Origin: Pseudoneurospora amorphoporcata
Lineage: Eukaryota > Ascomycota > Sordariomycetes > Sordariales > Sordariaceae
DNA length: 64,000 nt
Direction of reading: 5' to 3'
Assembly (NCBI GenBank): GCA_033297205.1
Contig: MU859143.1
Location: 62,001 to 126,000, forward strand
Part shown: positions 1-12,254 of the stretch, one piece after another
Layout: each line of letters opens with the position of its first letter
How positions within the stretch are numbered: position 1 is the stretch's first letter
Program-made: the position numbers and the translations under genes
Notes under the pieces: generated by a model
The model's input: only the letters and a program-made list of their open reading frames with translations
The model's database searches: none
What the model was told of the DNA's origin: nothing

Positions 1-820
1 CCCATCAAGGAGTACCAGATCGTCGACTTCTTCCTCCCCAAGCTCAAGGATGAGGTCATGAAGGTGCGCAGCAACGATTTCCATGATTATCCCGGATGGA
101 GGATGAGGATGAGAAAGGGTGAATGGGGGAACGAGAACCGCAGGACTCGCGACATTGGAGGCGGATTGGACCTGAGGAGACTACAAACTACGCGAAACGG
201 GGATGCTGATATTGTCCTTTTCTCCCTCTACAGATCAAGCCCGTCCAGAAGCAGACCCGTGCCGGTCAGCGTACCCGCTTCAAGGCCATCGTCATCATCG
301 GTGACTCCGAGGGCCACGTCGGTCTCGGTATCAAGACCTCCAAGGAAGTCGCTACCGCTATCCGCGCTGCCATCATCATCGCCAAGCTCAGCGTCATCCC
401 CGTCCGTCGCGGTTACTGGGGCGCCAACCTCGGTCTCCCCCACTCCCTGCCCACCAAGGAGTCCGGCAAGTGCGGTTCCGTCACCGTTCGCGTAAGTTAT
501 ACCCAAAAAGATTTGACATTTGGAGCTCGAATTGGTGCTAACTGCGGTCCTCACAGCTTATCCCCGCTCCCCGCGGTACCTCCCTCGTTGCCTCCCCCGC
601 CGTCAAGCGTCTTCTCCAGCTCGCCGGTATCGAGGATGCTTACACCTCCTCTTCCGGTTCTACCAAGACCCTTGAGAACACTCTCAAGGCTACTTTTGCC
701 GCTGTTTCCAACACCTATGGCTTCCTTACCCCCAACTTGTGGAAGGAGACCAAGTTGATCCGCTCTCCTCTCGAGGAGTTCGCCGACACTCTCCGTGACG
801 GCAAGCGTTACGCCAACTAA
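1..820 (+). CDS. RPS2: 40S ribosomal protein S2 (uS5), 3' part
   Basis: Structural protein of the small ribosomal subunit near the mRNA entry and decoding region. The window starts inside the gene: the first codon read is Pro in PIKEYQIVDFFLPKLKDEVM. Coding exons are 1-63, 234-491 and 557-820 (stop TAA), with introns 64-233 (donor GTGCGC) and 492-556 (GTAAGT...CACAG). Together they give 194 C-terminal residues; the family is about 265 long, so roughly 70 residues lie upstream. Seen motifs are KIKPVQKQTRAGQRTRFKA, GLGIKTSKEVATAIRA, SVIPVRRGYWG, GKCGSVTVR, LIPAPRGTSLVASPAVK and NTYGFLTPNLW, all diagnostic of eukaryotic uS5. The splice junctions restore these motifs exactly. Identity is very secure; only the missing 5' end is unknown. 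Confidence 0.97.
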
Positions 821-1647
821 GTGTCTGGTTGAGGGTGGTGCTCAGTCAGCGAGGATAGGAGGGTTCTTTCGGGCGTCTATGGTTGTTTGATTGATGGGCT
901 CCGGAAATGGAATACAGGAAGGCTGTCCCAAACACCTAGCGCGATCGGCCAGAGTCCAAAAATTGATGAAATGACCAACAACGAAGCCCCCTATTTCGAA
1001 CTTCGAGAAACGTTGTGAATGTTATGGATGGCAGCGTTATGGGACAATGTGTTTGAAACGACCGGGTGTTGCCCCGGACAGCTATCTTTTTTTGACGTGG
1101 ATGGAATGTTGTATGATACTTGTGGTTGCTAACAGCTAGACAGATACGATCGACAACGAGATCAGATATTCGACCATCATAAGGTATGTTGGAGCTTCCA
1201 CTTGACTGATACTCGCCTGCTATACTGGAAGTGGCCAGTCTGAAAAGGCAATCCGGCAGAAGGGACTTCTTTCTTGAACACGGACTCAACCATCGCTCAT
1301 GCCTATTCCCCAGGGGTGTCGGTCTTGCCTATTTCTCATGATGACGGTTGTTTGGGAGTCGACTAGGAAAGAGCAACTGCTCCTCTAGCTTGACAAAAAG
1401 GATCATCTCCCCAAATCACCCGAGGGATGTTTTTCTACTTTTCTCCCCGTTCTCTCTCATCACCGATACTCTGCTAGGCTGAGCAGTGTTCGTTCGCTTT
1501 TTTCCTTTTTTTAGACCCCGGAATTTTGGACTCCTGAGTTGTGGAACCATTTTGGCCTTCTCCTTTTGGAAGTGTATCGACTACCTACCTACACAACCGC
1601 CATCTTCTCGCTTTGTATTGAGCAGAAACAGTTGTCTCCTGGCTACC
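821..1647. other. Intergenic, RPS2 3' region to WSC gene 5' region
   Basis: No gene is supported here. A pyrimidine-rich stretch at about 1420-1510 lies upstream of the WSC-protein start and looks like a fungal promoter or 5' leader. The reading frame of the WSC gene is open back to an ATG at 1486, but the signal peptide starts at 1648. Confidence 0.6.
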
Positions 1648-4600
1648 ATGCCGGCTGCCGCTCGTTACCTCCCAGCCCTCCTCCTCCTCCTCATCAGCCT
1701 CGCCTCCAACGATGTCTTAGGCAGCAAGGAGACACAAACAACACCGGCCCTCCTGCATGTCCACCGCCAGGTTGAGAGTGATGGGCCTCATGAGCCCGAG
1801 CCAAATCGGCTTGGTGTCCCTGGCTTGACAATCGGTCCCAACATCCTGTCTTCACTGCTCAATCCTCCAGCCCAAACTACCCTTTCGATTACAACAATTA
1901 CTAGTAGTGCCGCACCCACACTCGAGTCGAACTCTGCGGCCATCGGGAGTCTCATCTCATTACTCAACACGATCTTGGGCTCACTTACGACCAGTCTTCC
2001 CAACGTCGGTACAGCAGTGGTCAACTCCAATGCTGCGCTTCCTACTGACATCGCTTCTTTCGTACCGCTCATCTCAGCCTTAGAGAGCGTTCAGCCTGGA
2101 GGACAGCAGGATACCACAACATTAGCAGAAGGCACCTTACCACCGATTGTACCAGTACCAGGTCCGACCTTTTCAGGCCAGCTGCCGTTCCTAAGCCCAG
2201 GGTTGTCACTTCCGTTTTCATTGCCCGTCCCAACCAACGTGATTCCAACACCGGGGGTGGTTTCGGTCCTGAGTGCCATTCTGCCAACCGCACCGGTTCC
2301 GACATCTGACATCCCACTACTCATCTCTGAGATCACGCCCTTGATTCCCCTGTTGAGTACAGAGCTAGCATCAGTCCTGCCACTTTTGCAGTCGTTCCAG
2401 TCAATGGTCAGCTCAGAGCTTCCGGTCCCGATTCCGGAACTCCAGTCTCTCACAGAAGTCATCCTATCAGAGATGGCTTCCCTTCCCCTGCCGGCCTCTC
2501 TGACAGAGTTGCTCTCATCTGAGCTGGCTTCTGTTCCTGTGTCTGTACCCACCTCTGTGCTTCCAATCCTAGACATTGCTTCGATCTTGAGCGCCATCAT
2601 ACCGAGTGTTCCTCTACCAACAGCAAGCATCCCGCCCCTGATTTCGGAGATCGCACCACTGATTCCCATGTTGAGCACGAACATACCATCGGCCCTACCA
2701 CTCTTGGAGTCCCTACAATCGATGCTTAGCTCAGAATTGTCGGTCTTTGAGCCCGAAGTTGCGTCTTTAACGGCAATGCTTGCTTCGGAAGTGTCGTCGA
2801 TCGCACAGGCGGGCTTGTCAGAAGCCACCGTCTTGACATCAGAATTGCCGGCCATTATTACCCTTAACCTTCCTTCAACGACAATTCAAGTTTCGATCCC
2901 GACAAGCATCGTGTCAGAGCTCTCTGGTATATCGCTTCCCACTGAGATACCGCTTTCTCAACTTGCGGCGTCACTCTCAAACGTTGCGGGTCCGTCAAAC
3001 ACTGCATTGGCGGGTGATGTTGTTGGCGTTATAGCATCGGCGTTAGCCAGCATGGTATCGAATACTCCAGTGGACAGTTTGGTCAGTCAAGTTATGGTGG
3101 CTGCGGGTTCAGCCTCTTCCGAGGCCGTTGGTGTAGGGTGCTCACGGTTGACGTTGGTAGGCGACTCCGTGATTGCGGTGTCCGTCCCGTGCAGCTCGGT
3201 TTCACCGGCGGCGCCCTTTGTTGGGGAGTCCAGCTCGATGGCTCCCATCACTACTCCATGTTCGGCAATCGCTTCTACAATATTTCCCCCAGCTTCTGTT
3301 TCTACAGTCTTCGTGAATCTTTCAGGGCAGCCAACCAGCAATTCTGTGTTTGGAACAGGCAGTAGTTCAGCCTCAACTTGTACCTTGAGACACGGAGCTT
3401 CGAACAGTCTCTCACCTCAGGCAGGGGGAGCAGGGCAGATGATATCCGTTGTCTCGATCAGCACGCAAACTATCACGGTTACGTCCGTGGAGCTCAGCAT
3501 CATTGCTACCTGTCTCGGTGGCAAACCGTAAGTGCTGCTGCTATTTCTGACCATCGTTTTCTCTGCTAACAATGCTACTAGCACCTCAATGCTCACGTGT
3601 CAATCTCTGCCTGCGTGTCCTCCATGTCCCACGAATCTTCCTTGCCTACCCGATGATGTCGGTTCTTCTTCGGGTAGCAACTCTGGGTCTGAGAGGTATT
3701 CCGGGTCCCAGAGCAACAGTGGATCTGGAAGCAGTTTTGGGCTTGGAAACAACTCTGGAGTTACCTCGTTACCGTCACCTCTCAACGGTGCCGGCTCAGG
3801 TCCATGTCCTGGTCAAGGTTACTTATGCGACGACTGCGTCAATGGATGGTTCTGTCCACCGCCTCTCACTCCCGCGCTGCCGGCTCCGTGTGGGTACGGA
3901 TGGCCATGCTATCACTGCTCTAGCGGATGGTTTTGCATTCCCTCGCCAACCACCGCTCCCGAGAGTGTTACCGTGAATCCGCCCACACAGGCCACTTCTG
4001 GGAATGCCCCTGTTGGAGGCGCTGTCGTGGAGATCACCGTTACTTCAACACAATCTTTGACCGTGTTTGAAACCGCCGCTGCAGCCGAAACCTTGCATCC
4101 TGCCACGGCAGGTTGGCAATATGGGGGGTGCTATAAAGATGACGCGGCTCGAGCACTAAAGAATGATTCGATCACGGCAACGGTGGTAGGTGGCATGACG
4201 ACGGAGATTTGCATTACATTCTGCGAAACCCTTGGTTACCGCCTGGCTGGTACGGAAGCCGGCTACATGTGCTTCTGCGGAGACGAAGTGGTTGATTCCT
4301 GGCGGATTGCTGAGTCGGACTGCGGCATCCCCTGTGAGGGAGAACCTGAGTTTGTATGTGGCGGAAACCTCGCTTTGAGTATCTGGAGTATTACTGGCCG
4401 TGTTCCCAAGGCTCCGGGGCCTGAAATGAGCTTTACAATGCCAACATTGAGTCCAGGTCAGACGGAAATGGCAGTCTTCACTGGGGCGGTTCGGCAAAGT
4501 CTCATCTCTGTGACAAGCGCAGTGTGGGAATGGCCAGCGGACGAGGATGATTTGAATGATGATGATATTGGCATTGAGGAGGAGGTCTCTACAGTTGCCA

Positions 4601-4782
4601 TCGCTACCGATGTGACCCTCAAGAACATGCAGGCGAATCCCACGGCCATCGACGCGGAGGGCATGGCATCCAGTGTCCGCGCTATTGTCTCCGCTGCCAT
4701 AGTCGAGGTCCAAATGATGGCTGCATCAGAAGTTGCAAGAGCAAAGTCAATGATTGATGAAGCACATACGGTCGTTGGCTAG
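1648..4782 (+). CDS. Secreted Ser/Thr/Pro-rich WSC-domain protein (to first in-frame TAG)
   Basis: Probable cell-wall or surface protein. Exons are 1648-3527 and 3582-4782; the intron 3528-3581 has GTAAGT and CTAG ends with a CTAAC branch site. The product is 1026 residues up to the TAG at 4780-4782. ATG 1648 is chosen because it opens a clean signal peptide (MPAAARYLPALLLLLISLAS); an in-frame ATG at 1486 would bury it. Residues about 200-390 hold a two-copy internal repeat rich in Leu/Pro/Ser. Cys-rich pairs follow (QSLPACPPCPTNLPC; GWFCPP; GWFCIP), then a WSC domain at about residues 802-895 (GGCYKD, CITFC, YMCFCGD, CGIPC, FVCGGN). WSC domains bind wall carbohydrate in stress sensors and some secreted enzymes. 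No transmembrane segment is seen after the domain, so a Wsc-type sensor role is not supported. Coding-like sequence continues in frame after the TAG (see 4783-5433). Confidence 0.85.
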
Positions 4783-5433
4783 CAGCTGAACGATGTTGTC
4801 AACGGCGCACCCCCCAAGAGTGTTTCTCTGACACCCTGCACCACGACTGTCACAGCTTGCAGCACAACGACCACCATTTGCATAACAATCACTCGAACCA
4901 CAACAAGAGAGACGCACATCAGTGAATCGAGCACAAGTGGTGTAGTCCCAGTTGCGGACCAATCGAGTTCTAGCATGACTTCATTGACATTGACGTCGTC
5001 CGTGTCAAGTCCAGCAGCCCAGCCGCCGCCAGTTCCGACGGGGACAGCCAACGCCGCTCCCCAACAACCGCCATTCTCTACGAGCTCCCTATCTCCAATG
5101 TCTAGCATAACTCCGCTAATCTCGAGCGAGGTGCCATGTCTCTCGTCAGCTGCCCCATCTACGATATCAGGCCCAACGTTAACAGTCACTGTACCAGAAA
5201 CAACGGTTACGGTCCCTTCAACCACGACATCTAGTGCACAAGGCTCGTTCCTACTAGCTAGGTCTGTCCCTACCATTATTCCCACTCCCTTGGGTGGTAC
5301 TGGTGCAGGCCCGATTCCGAATGGGCCCTTTAGTTTACCGACATTAGACACGCCGGAGGTATCCTCATTTACACCAATGACTTTGACAACGGCATCTTCT
5401 CTACCCTTGGAGACCTACTTCTTTTTTGTCTAG
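4783..5433 (+). other. In-frame coding-like extension after the UAG of the WSC gene
   Basis: Directly after TAG 4780-4782 the same frame stays open for 216 codons to TAG 5431-5433. The translation is Ser/Thr/Pro-rich with TTTVTACSTTTICITITRTT and several TVTVPETTVTVP-like stretches, matching the composition of the upstream wall protein. No convincing donor lies in the 150 nt before the TAG that would splice it out in frame; the GT dinucleotides are followed by weak contexts such as GTCAAT and GTTGCA. It may be translated after mRNA editing (UAG to UGG) or readthrough (UAG CAG CUG is close to the UAG-CAR-YYA readthrough context), or be a decayed 3' end. Confidence 0.6.
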
Positions 5434-6495
5434 GGTAGGCCGGCCGTTTAGTTGCTAATCGGTCGTCTACATATGTTGATCATGGGTAATGGTAATCACC
5501 AAAGTAACTGTTCAAGGAGAAGGAATGAAATCACAGAAAGTGGAAAGAAGTTAGGATGAGGATGTGAGTGGGAACCTTTTTTGGAGCACATTACAAGCAA
5601 TATTCCTCTTCGGTTACTGGATGAAATAAGGCATGAGCTAGGTAATGGTTTGTTGTATTGGAGGAAGGGAAGTTACTCGTAGTCTTGATTTTCCTTTGCT
5701 CTGTTATTGTGGTTAAGATTTTTTGTTACTTTTCTTGGCAGGCATATGCTTTTCTGCTTTACACCTTCATGGCGAGATCCGCAAATGCTAGGCTAGTTGC
5801 CCAACTAGGAGCACAGAAAACTACCACTCTTTCAATTCGAGATCTGCAACCACGTGTGTCCATCCAGCCTCCAGAGTTTGTCTCAACTGAATGGATGTGA
5901 TCATCAAAGTCACGTGGTTCGTGAAACTCTCGTTCACCCATGGCGAAAAGAGATTGTCTACTACATATAAAAACAAGCCAAGACCTTCTCGAAGGCCATC
6001 AAAGGGCGGGTGGAAGTGAGCTAAGATGTCAAACTTGGGCGAAGCGACACGAGTAAATTGCGGGCGGTGCAAACGTATGCATAAGCGGCTTGTGTGAGGG
6101 TTTCAAGTACAGCCGCAAAGCTTATTTGAAGGTCTGTCTCACTGATGTTTTGGGGAAGTTGGGGTGTTCGAATGTTGGGGTAGGTACCTCCAAGCAAGAT
6201 AAGGTAGGGTAGCTGAAAGGTCAGGTTGGGGCAAGGACGGAAGGGGTTATGGAGAGGGGGAGGAAGATGGAAGGAAGAAAAAAAGGGGGAAGGAAGGGTT
6301 GAAGAGAGGAAAGAACTTTGGGGGCTGTTGTAGGGAAGGGGTGAGGGGAGTTGCAAGAGATGCTGTGGAAGGAAAGAGGAAGGTGGGAGGTGGAAGGTGG
6401 GTGGGCAGGCAATGGAAGGCACGAATATCAGAGAGATATGGACTTGGCGAATAATGTTGGTTGAGGGTGTTGGTGAGGGTGATGATTGTCGGGTA

Positions 6496-6522
6496 TTTTT
6501 TTTTTTTTTTTTTTTTTTTTTT
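6496..6522. repeat. Poly(T) tract, 27 nt
   Basis: Uninterrupted run of 27 T on the plus strand in non-coding sequence, directly visible. Such tracts commonly vary in length in filamentous fungi. Confidence 0.95.
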
Positions 6523-7200
6523 CCTGTTTTCTGTGGTTGGAGGTAATCTCTATTGTGTTTTGGTTTATTCTCACTATTTGGATTTTGGGTTTTCTCCTCT
6601 CTTGGAGGATGGATTGTCTCATCTTCTAGTCTCTTTGCGCATTTTCCGTGCAATGTGTCTTTGCCCGGCTATGGATTGTTTTATTCTTGATCGGGCTTCT
6701 ATGAAACTGTCACATGTGGACATCTCTCACTCTTCCTTTCTTGATCTCTTGTTCCTTTTCCGCTCCCGTCTTTCCCGTCTCTCCCCTCTTCACTCTAACT
6801 TTGAGCGAATGAAGCTAGAGAGAATTGATCGTGGAACACATGTGGTTCTCTAAAGTATGAACATCTCTCTGTTGGTACACTTGACACTGTATCAGCATGG
6901 GGACCTGTTCCATAGCGTGAATATACTTATTTTCTTGTGGGCAAGTTATTGTCCCCCCGTCGACGGATCTTCACCAGAGGGAAAGGGGAGAGAAGGGCGA
7001 TGCCCTCGTGATACTGGTAAATGTTCATCCGAAGGGTCCGGTTATGGGTGATTAACTGCCGTAGAGCACTAGCATTCCCGTCAAGGTGATGATGCTAACG
7101 ATGATGATCAGGAACATACAAGCTTCATGTGGTAGTCAAACCGGGTCCTTGTGAGCTGATCTGCCTGTCGATGTTCCTGAGGATCTCTGATTCCCAGGAG

Positions 7201-7222
7201 GCTGGCTGGCTGGCTGGCTGGC
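7201..7222. repeat. (GCTG)n tetranucleotide repeat
   Basis: Five perfect GCTG units followed by GC, in intergenic DNA. Simple microsatellite. Confidence 0.9.
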
Positions 7223-9652
7223 TTGTTGATGACCCAAGTCCCAAGCGTCGAACCAACCAACCTGCCAACATACGATGAAGACGGCCATTTCCCCTGACGA
7301 TCCTTGTCAAGACATCATCCATGAATGAAGTAGTACTTTTGATGACATGCTCGGAGCAGCACTCGGGACTCACAAGAGAGATGGCAGCCAGACAAAGGCT
7401 AATATCCCCTTGCCAGGAGGTTACTGTCGGTATGCACTGTATTGCATGCCGGCGAACGAACCGCACATTCGCCAAGACCGAACGGCAGAACGATGGGGGT
7501 TGCGTGGACGGCAAGGGGAACAGAGCCGGATAAACCGCGAGACACTGTCCAAATGCGCACCGACAGTGCACCAGAAGCACACAAAGGTCAGCTTCTCTCT
7601 GGACCTGTGGTGTCCAAAGTCTCGTCAAAAGTGCCAGGTGGATGGAAAGCAAGAGGCTGGATGCCGATGGATTGCATCGTGATGGATTACGGGTGGCCAC
7701 ATTGCTGATAAAAGAAAGGCCGAGCCTAGTCCTTCGGCTGGGTCTTGGACCTCGTCAGCACAAATCAGCATGACCGACCCTTTACTTTTCGGGCATTGGA
7801 GCTGAGACCGACCGACCGACCGGCACCGGCACCGGCATGGGGAGTGGCAGCGGAGGAAATTCAGTTTCAGAATGAGCAAGCATTATGCATAGCACCGATA
7901 GTTGCATAACCCTGAGGGCAAGCAAGCCCTAGACCTACTAGGTACGTACTTCAATTATTACGTGAAAGGAGACTGACGGGAAAACCCGACAAAGACTGGA
8001 AGAACGACGGTATGGACTTGGCGTATTCCACTTCCTCGCAACGTCCCCCACTCACCATCACCACCGGGCTCTTTGGAAATTTGCACCCATTCTTCAACAA
8101 TTCAGCAACCCATTGCAGCAGCAGCCTTCAGCACATGATTCGGGTGCAGCCCCGCTTAATCGAGTCTCATCGTGCACAGCACTAGAAACAGGTCGTAACT
8201 TTTGGCTTTGCACTTGCACTTTTCCCCAGATCTCCCCGCTTGGCCGTGGAGACCAAGAATGGAGCAGAAAGGTTAAAAAAGGGAGGGGGAGGGATTGGAT
8301 TCAAAGTTTGCACTAAAACAGCGTCCCATGCCGGGCCAAGTAAGACATGCTGACCGCGCAGGACAATTGGCTTGCAACTCATCGTTCGAAAAAGGGAAGG
8401 GGCGGAGGGAGGAGTGTGCGGAGAAAATCCACAACTTTTTGAACCAAGTTTACGGGGAAGGTGGGCTTTTGGTGGGCTTCCTAGGGGGTCACCAGGAACA
8501 CCAACGTGCCCCTCCCCTCATTCCAGTCAGGCCGGTGGTTCTTCCCACTCGGGCTCCGTTCCCGTCCCTTCCTTCCATCTAATCTGTGTTGTTTTGACTC
8601 TTTGGTGCCTGGCCCAACAGAGCAAGTGCCAGGGAGTAATCAGGGTTGTTTCGCCTGGGGAACATCAATCCAGACTCCTTTGGACATCCATGACATGCCA
8701 ACCCTGGCCAACTGATGCTTCACTGGCAACTCCGGATGCCGCATCCCTTCACGGTTAGCCACGAGACCAGCCAGACACGCCAGAATAAGCTACCGGCGAC
8801 GTTAGCGACCACTTGGACTTCCCCGATCATCACTCCCGCACCAGTCCGCTATATCCGGCACACAGTTCACGGTGGTGGTGGTGGCAAGTCGAGCGAGTCC
8901 ACCCTTTCCTGCCTTTTTCTCTCCACCCGAGGTGTGGTCATTGGCACTCGACTTTGCTGGTCGTTCGACACTGTTACCGGGCACTTGATCCGACTATATA
9001 GATCGGCCCATAGGTGAGGAGATTATACCTAGTCTATACCATTGTCCCGACAAACTCCATCGTGAACATCTACACTACACAGTCGCTCATGGGAACATCT
9101 CGAAAAAAAAGAAAAAAAAAAAAAAAGAAATCAGCTACCAGTCAAGCCCATTACGCACGCCCAGCCGGCAATCGCTGCGGGTATCGAACAGGAAAGGCAA
9201 AGTCAAGCCATCAGTGTCCCCCAAATCCCAATCCATGTGGTTTAGATGACGCCGAGGCCGCCGCATCTCTGCACCTCAATATGTCTCCCCAGCCAATTGT
9301 TGCCTATCCCCCACCTCCCTATCAGATTGCTTTGATATACCAAGATGGACGACCGGATGTCGACACTGTGACAATGCTGGCTTGGGTAGCATTGCCGGCT
9401 TCGTGATCCCTCAGACCTCCCTGAAGCCTCTGTCTCCCATGTACCATGTGCGTCGGAAAGCAAAGGAAATTGCGATATGGCTATCTCGGCACTGCTCTAG
9501 ACTAGTGAGTCTAACCACCACTTGGACTACCCGACCACCTTCTAGGTAGGGTGGTAGGTACCATGACTGCAAGCTATCGGAGACCGTGTGAGAAGGAGGA
9601 ATGCGCTACTGGTTGCCATTACTACCCTACATACGGCCAGAGAAAAAAAGAG

Positions 9653-9677
9653 AAAAAAAAAAAAAAAAAAAAAAAAA
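9653..9677. repeat. Poly(A) tract, 25 nt
   Basis: Uninterrupted A run in intergenic DNA. No target-site duplication or coding sequence next to it that would suggest a retroposed copy. Confidence 0.95.
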
Positions 9678-11203
9678 CTGTAGCAGAGAAAAAGTGCTGT
9701 CCTCCACTGCAGTCATGGAAACCAGTTGGGGGAAGCCAGCCAACCGCACCCTATGATTCATCAAGTCTGGTTTCATCCTTTGACCAGAGCACTGAAATTC
9801 TTCAAGCTCGACTCAGCAGCGCCATCAGATATCAATCATGCCATGTGCTAAACAGCTTTCCAGCCTCTCCAGCCAGGCATCATTTCAAGTCGTGTTACCT
9901 CTAACCTTAACCATTAGGGAGATCCAATCTGAAGCGATCATATTAGCGTGTGGCAGACTCTCTGGGGTTTGTGGAGCAAAAAGAGGCTCCAGTTGGATAC
10001 TACATTGTGTGTACGGTGGCTGTCGGTTGAATTGGGGGGAGTGAGCCTCCTGGTTCCAGTGCCCCCCCTAGTGCATTCTCAAGTCTATGAGATTTCCATG
10101 ACAGCAGGCGCCTACTCCGACAAAGTCTACTCGTCGAGAAATACCCCGAACTGACAGTCCCAACGCTCATGCTCGTTTCACCACACACCGTTTGAATCTG
10201 TTTTTATTGCTTGTTCCCTTCCACGCCCTTCGCATTTCAAACGTACGGCTCTACCAAGACTTTTTCCAATTTGGACGTGTAAGGAATCACCAAGCAGACT
10301 GCAAGTGTTGTGGACCAACCTCTCTATATCATGCCACGCAAACCTTCCCCGTATTTTGGTGGATTACGCAGCTTTGTCTAGTGAGGAAACGGCGTCTCTA
10401 GATCATCTTCTCCGTCTTTGAGTGGAGCACACAGCTTAACATAACATAACCACCAAGACCCACCAAGAGAGAGAGCCATGGGCCGAGGGAGATATCCGCT
10501 TTCTCACCGATGTCCTTGTCGGCCTCATCGTGTTGGCTGTCCCTCCGTGGGCTCGGGGTGCCCCCCCGGCAAGGTGTCGGCAGCTCTCCAACCAGCCTCA
10601 GAGCCGTGATGGGAGCCGTGCTCCAGTCAGAGGGCACAGCCTGACCCTAGCAGAGGCCCAGTCAAGCTCCAGTTGGGCTCAGGGAATATCGTGGGAAAAT
10701 GCGTTTATCCGGCATAAATGTTCGCCCCTTATGTGCTTAACGAGTTGGCACGCCCAAGAACGTCGTCCCACTTTGGTCTCCAGTCCCCCAGATGACGGTC
10801 CCTAGTCCCTGCATCACTAACATCGACTCTCCACTGACCGATGAGCCAGTTCATCCCAAGACCCCAGCAGATCCAGGCAGATCTAAGCAGCTCCAGGTAA
10901 CCCCAGGACTCCGCGGATCATCCATGAGCGGCCATGTTCAGCATGCCGTTCGTCTGGCCGTGGGATATGTAATCGATGATCCATTCGACCCATCGTCATT
11001 CTCTATATCAACCTCTCTTCTCCGGTTCTTCCCCAGAACCCTTTTCTTTTGTTTCCATCTTCCCCAGGTCTCCTCCAGGTGCCATACCTAGCAGCAACAT
11101 CTTCGACAACTAAGGAACACCACATCATCTTGGTTCCTTACCTGGTCCGACAATACATACTACTACGCCTTACCACATCGTCACCTCTCAACAAGTTCGC
11201 ACA

Positions 11204-12254
11204 ATGCACGACGAGAAGCCCTCGGTTGAGAACCACTCTGCGGAACAGGCCCACGCCCAGACCCAAGCTCAAGCTCAAGCTGAGGCCCAAACCGCTGCCG
11301 CTGCCGCCCACCAGGAGGCTATCGTCAATGGCTGGCACAACCCTATGGCTCGTATCCACACGGGTGAGCCCAGGTTGCCTGCCTTCGGTGGTGAATTCCA
11401 GCCCGGTCTCTATCGTCCAGTCAAGTCACGCAAGCTCGCCAACCCGGCTCCCCTGGGTCTCTGCGCTTTCGCCCTTACTACCTTCATCCTCTCCTGCGTC
11501 AACCTTAACGCCCGTGGCTTGAACGTCCCTAACATTGTCGTCTGCGCTGCTCTCGGCTATGGTGGTCTTGTTCAGCTTCTTGCCGGCATGTGGTAAGTAC
11601 AATATCCTCGAATGCCTGCTGCCTTCTTCAAGCATCATGTCTAACAAGTGCCTCTAGGGAAATGGCTGTTGGCAACACTTTCGGTGCTACTGCTCTCTCT
11701 TCTTTCGGTGGCTTCTGGATCGCATATGGCATTCTCCTCACTCCTAACTGGAACATCCTTGGCGAGGACGGTCCCTATGCTACTGAAGCAGTCAAGGCGG
11801 TTGATCCCAAGATGGCGGCGTCTGCTGTCGGCATCTTCCTCACCGGCTGGTTCATCTTCACCACCATCCTGCTTCTCTGCACATTGCGCTCCACCGTCAT
11901 GTTCTTTTCGCTTTTCTTCTTTTTGGATCTTTGCTTTCTCATGCTGGCTTGCGCCGAGTTCGCCAACGATAACGGAAACCCCACTGCCTCCCACAGGCTC
12001 ACCCAGGCTGGCGGTGTCTTCGGCATGCTCGCCGCCTTCTTGGCTTGGTATAACGCGTTTGCTGGTCTTGCGGATAGCAGGTTAGTACCCCGACATACTA
12101 CTAGTGCAGAGCCTCATATAACTTGAAATGATCATTCGCTAACTATTTTCCTCACAGCAATTCCTTCTTCCTCGTCCCTGTCTTCCACTTCCCCTGGTCT
12201 GAGGAGGGCCGTGAGACCAGGATGGCCGCCAAGTCTGAGCGTCACCAGGCCTAA
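11204..12254 (+). CDS. GPR1/FUN34/YaaH (ATO/AceTr) family plasma-membrane protein
   Basis: Probable acetate/ammonium-related transporter. Exons 11204-11592, 11658-12080 and 12158-12254 (stop TAA) encode 302 residues; introns are GTAAGT...CTCTAG (65 nt) and GTTAGT...CTCACAG (77 nt). The hydrophilic N-terminus carries a Gln/Ala-rich run (QAQAQAEAQTAAAAAHQ). The family signature NPAPLG (residues about 81-86) starts the first of six expected membrane segments: ALTTFILSCVNL, IVVCAALGYGGLVQLLAGMW, GFWIAYGILLTP, VGIFLTGWFIFTTILLLC, VMFFSLFFFLDLCFLMLA and GVFGMLAAFLAWYNAFAG. Loop motif GNTFGATALSSFGGFW is typical. Family members are induced by acetate or starvation in yeasts and Aspergillus; substrate here is inferred from family only. 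Confidence 0.93.

Larger units (their letters stand above)
5434..11203. other. Long gene-poor interval
   Basis: 5.8 kb with no coding region I can defend. Open frames up to about 190 codons occur on both strands but are low in complexity or show no family motif. It holds a T27 run (6496-6522), an A25 run (9653-9677), an A-rich run near 9104-9128, a GCTG repeat (7201-7222), a GACC/CACCGG repeat (about 7806-7836) and TAGGTAGGTACC-like words near 6180 and 9543-9562. The last 200 nt before 11204 are CT-rich with a TATATCAACC element near 11003 and probably form the promoter and leader of the ATO-type gene. Confidence 0.6.

Noticed and set aside
4744..4782. TAG at 4780-4782 as a 3' splice site (GGCTAG)
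   Set aside because: No upstream donor with a reasonable context gives an intron of normal length that keeps the frame.
7125..7708. Frames of 191 (minus) and 88-111 (plus) codons
   Set aside because: Contain the GCTG microsatellite, no recognised motif, mixed strands; treated as non-coding.
9653..9677. Poly(A) run as the tail of a retroposed element
   Set aside because: No upstream element-like sequence or flanking duplication; similar runs are scattered through the window.
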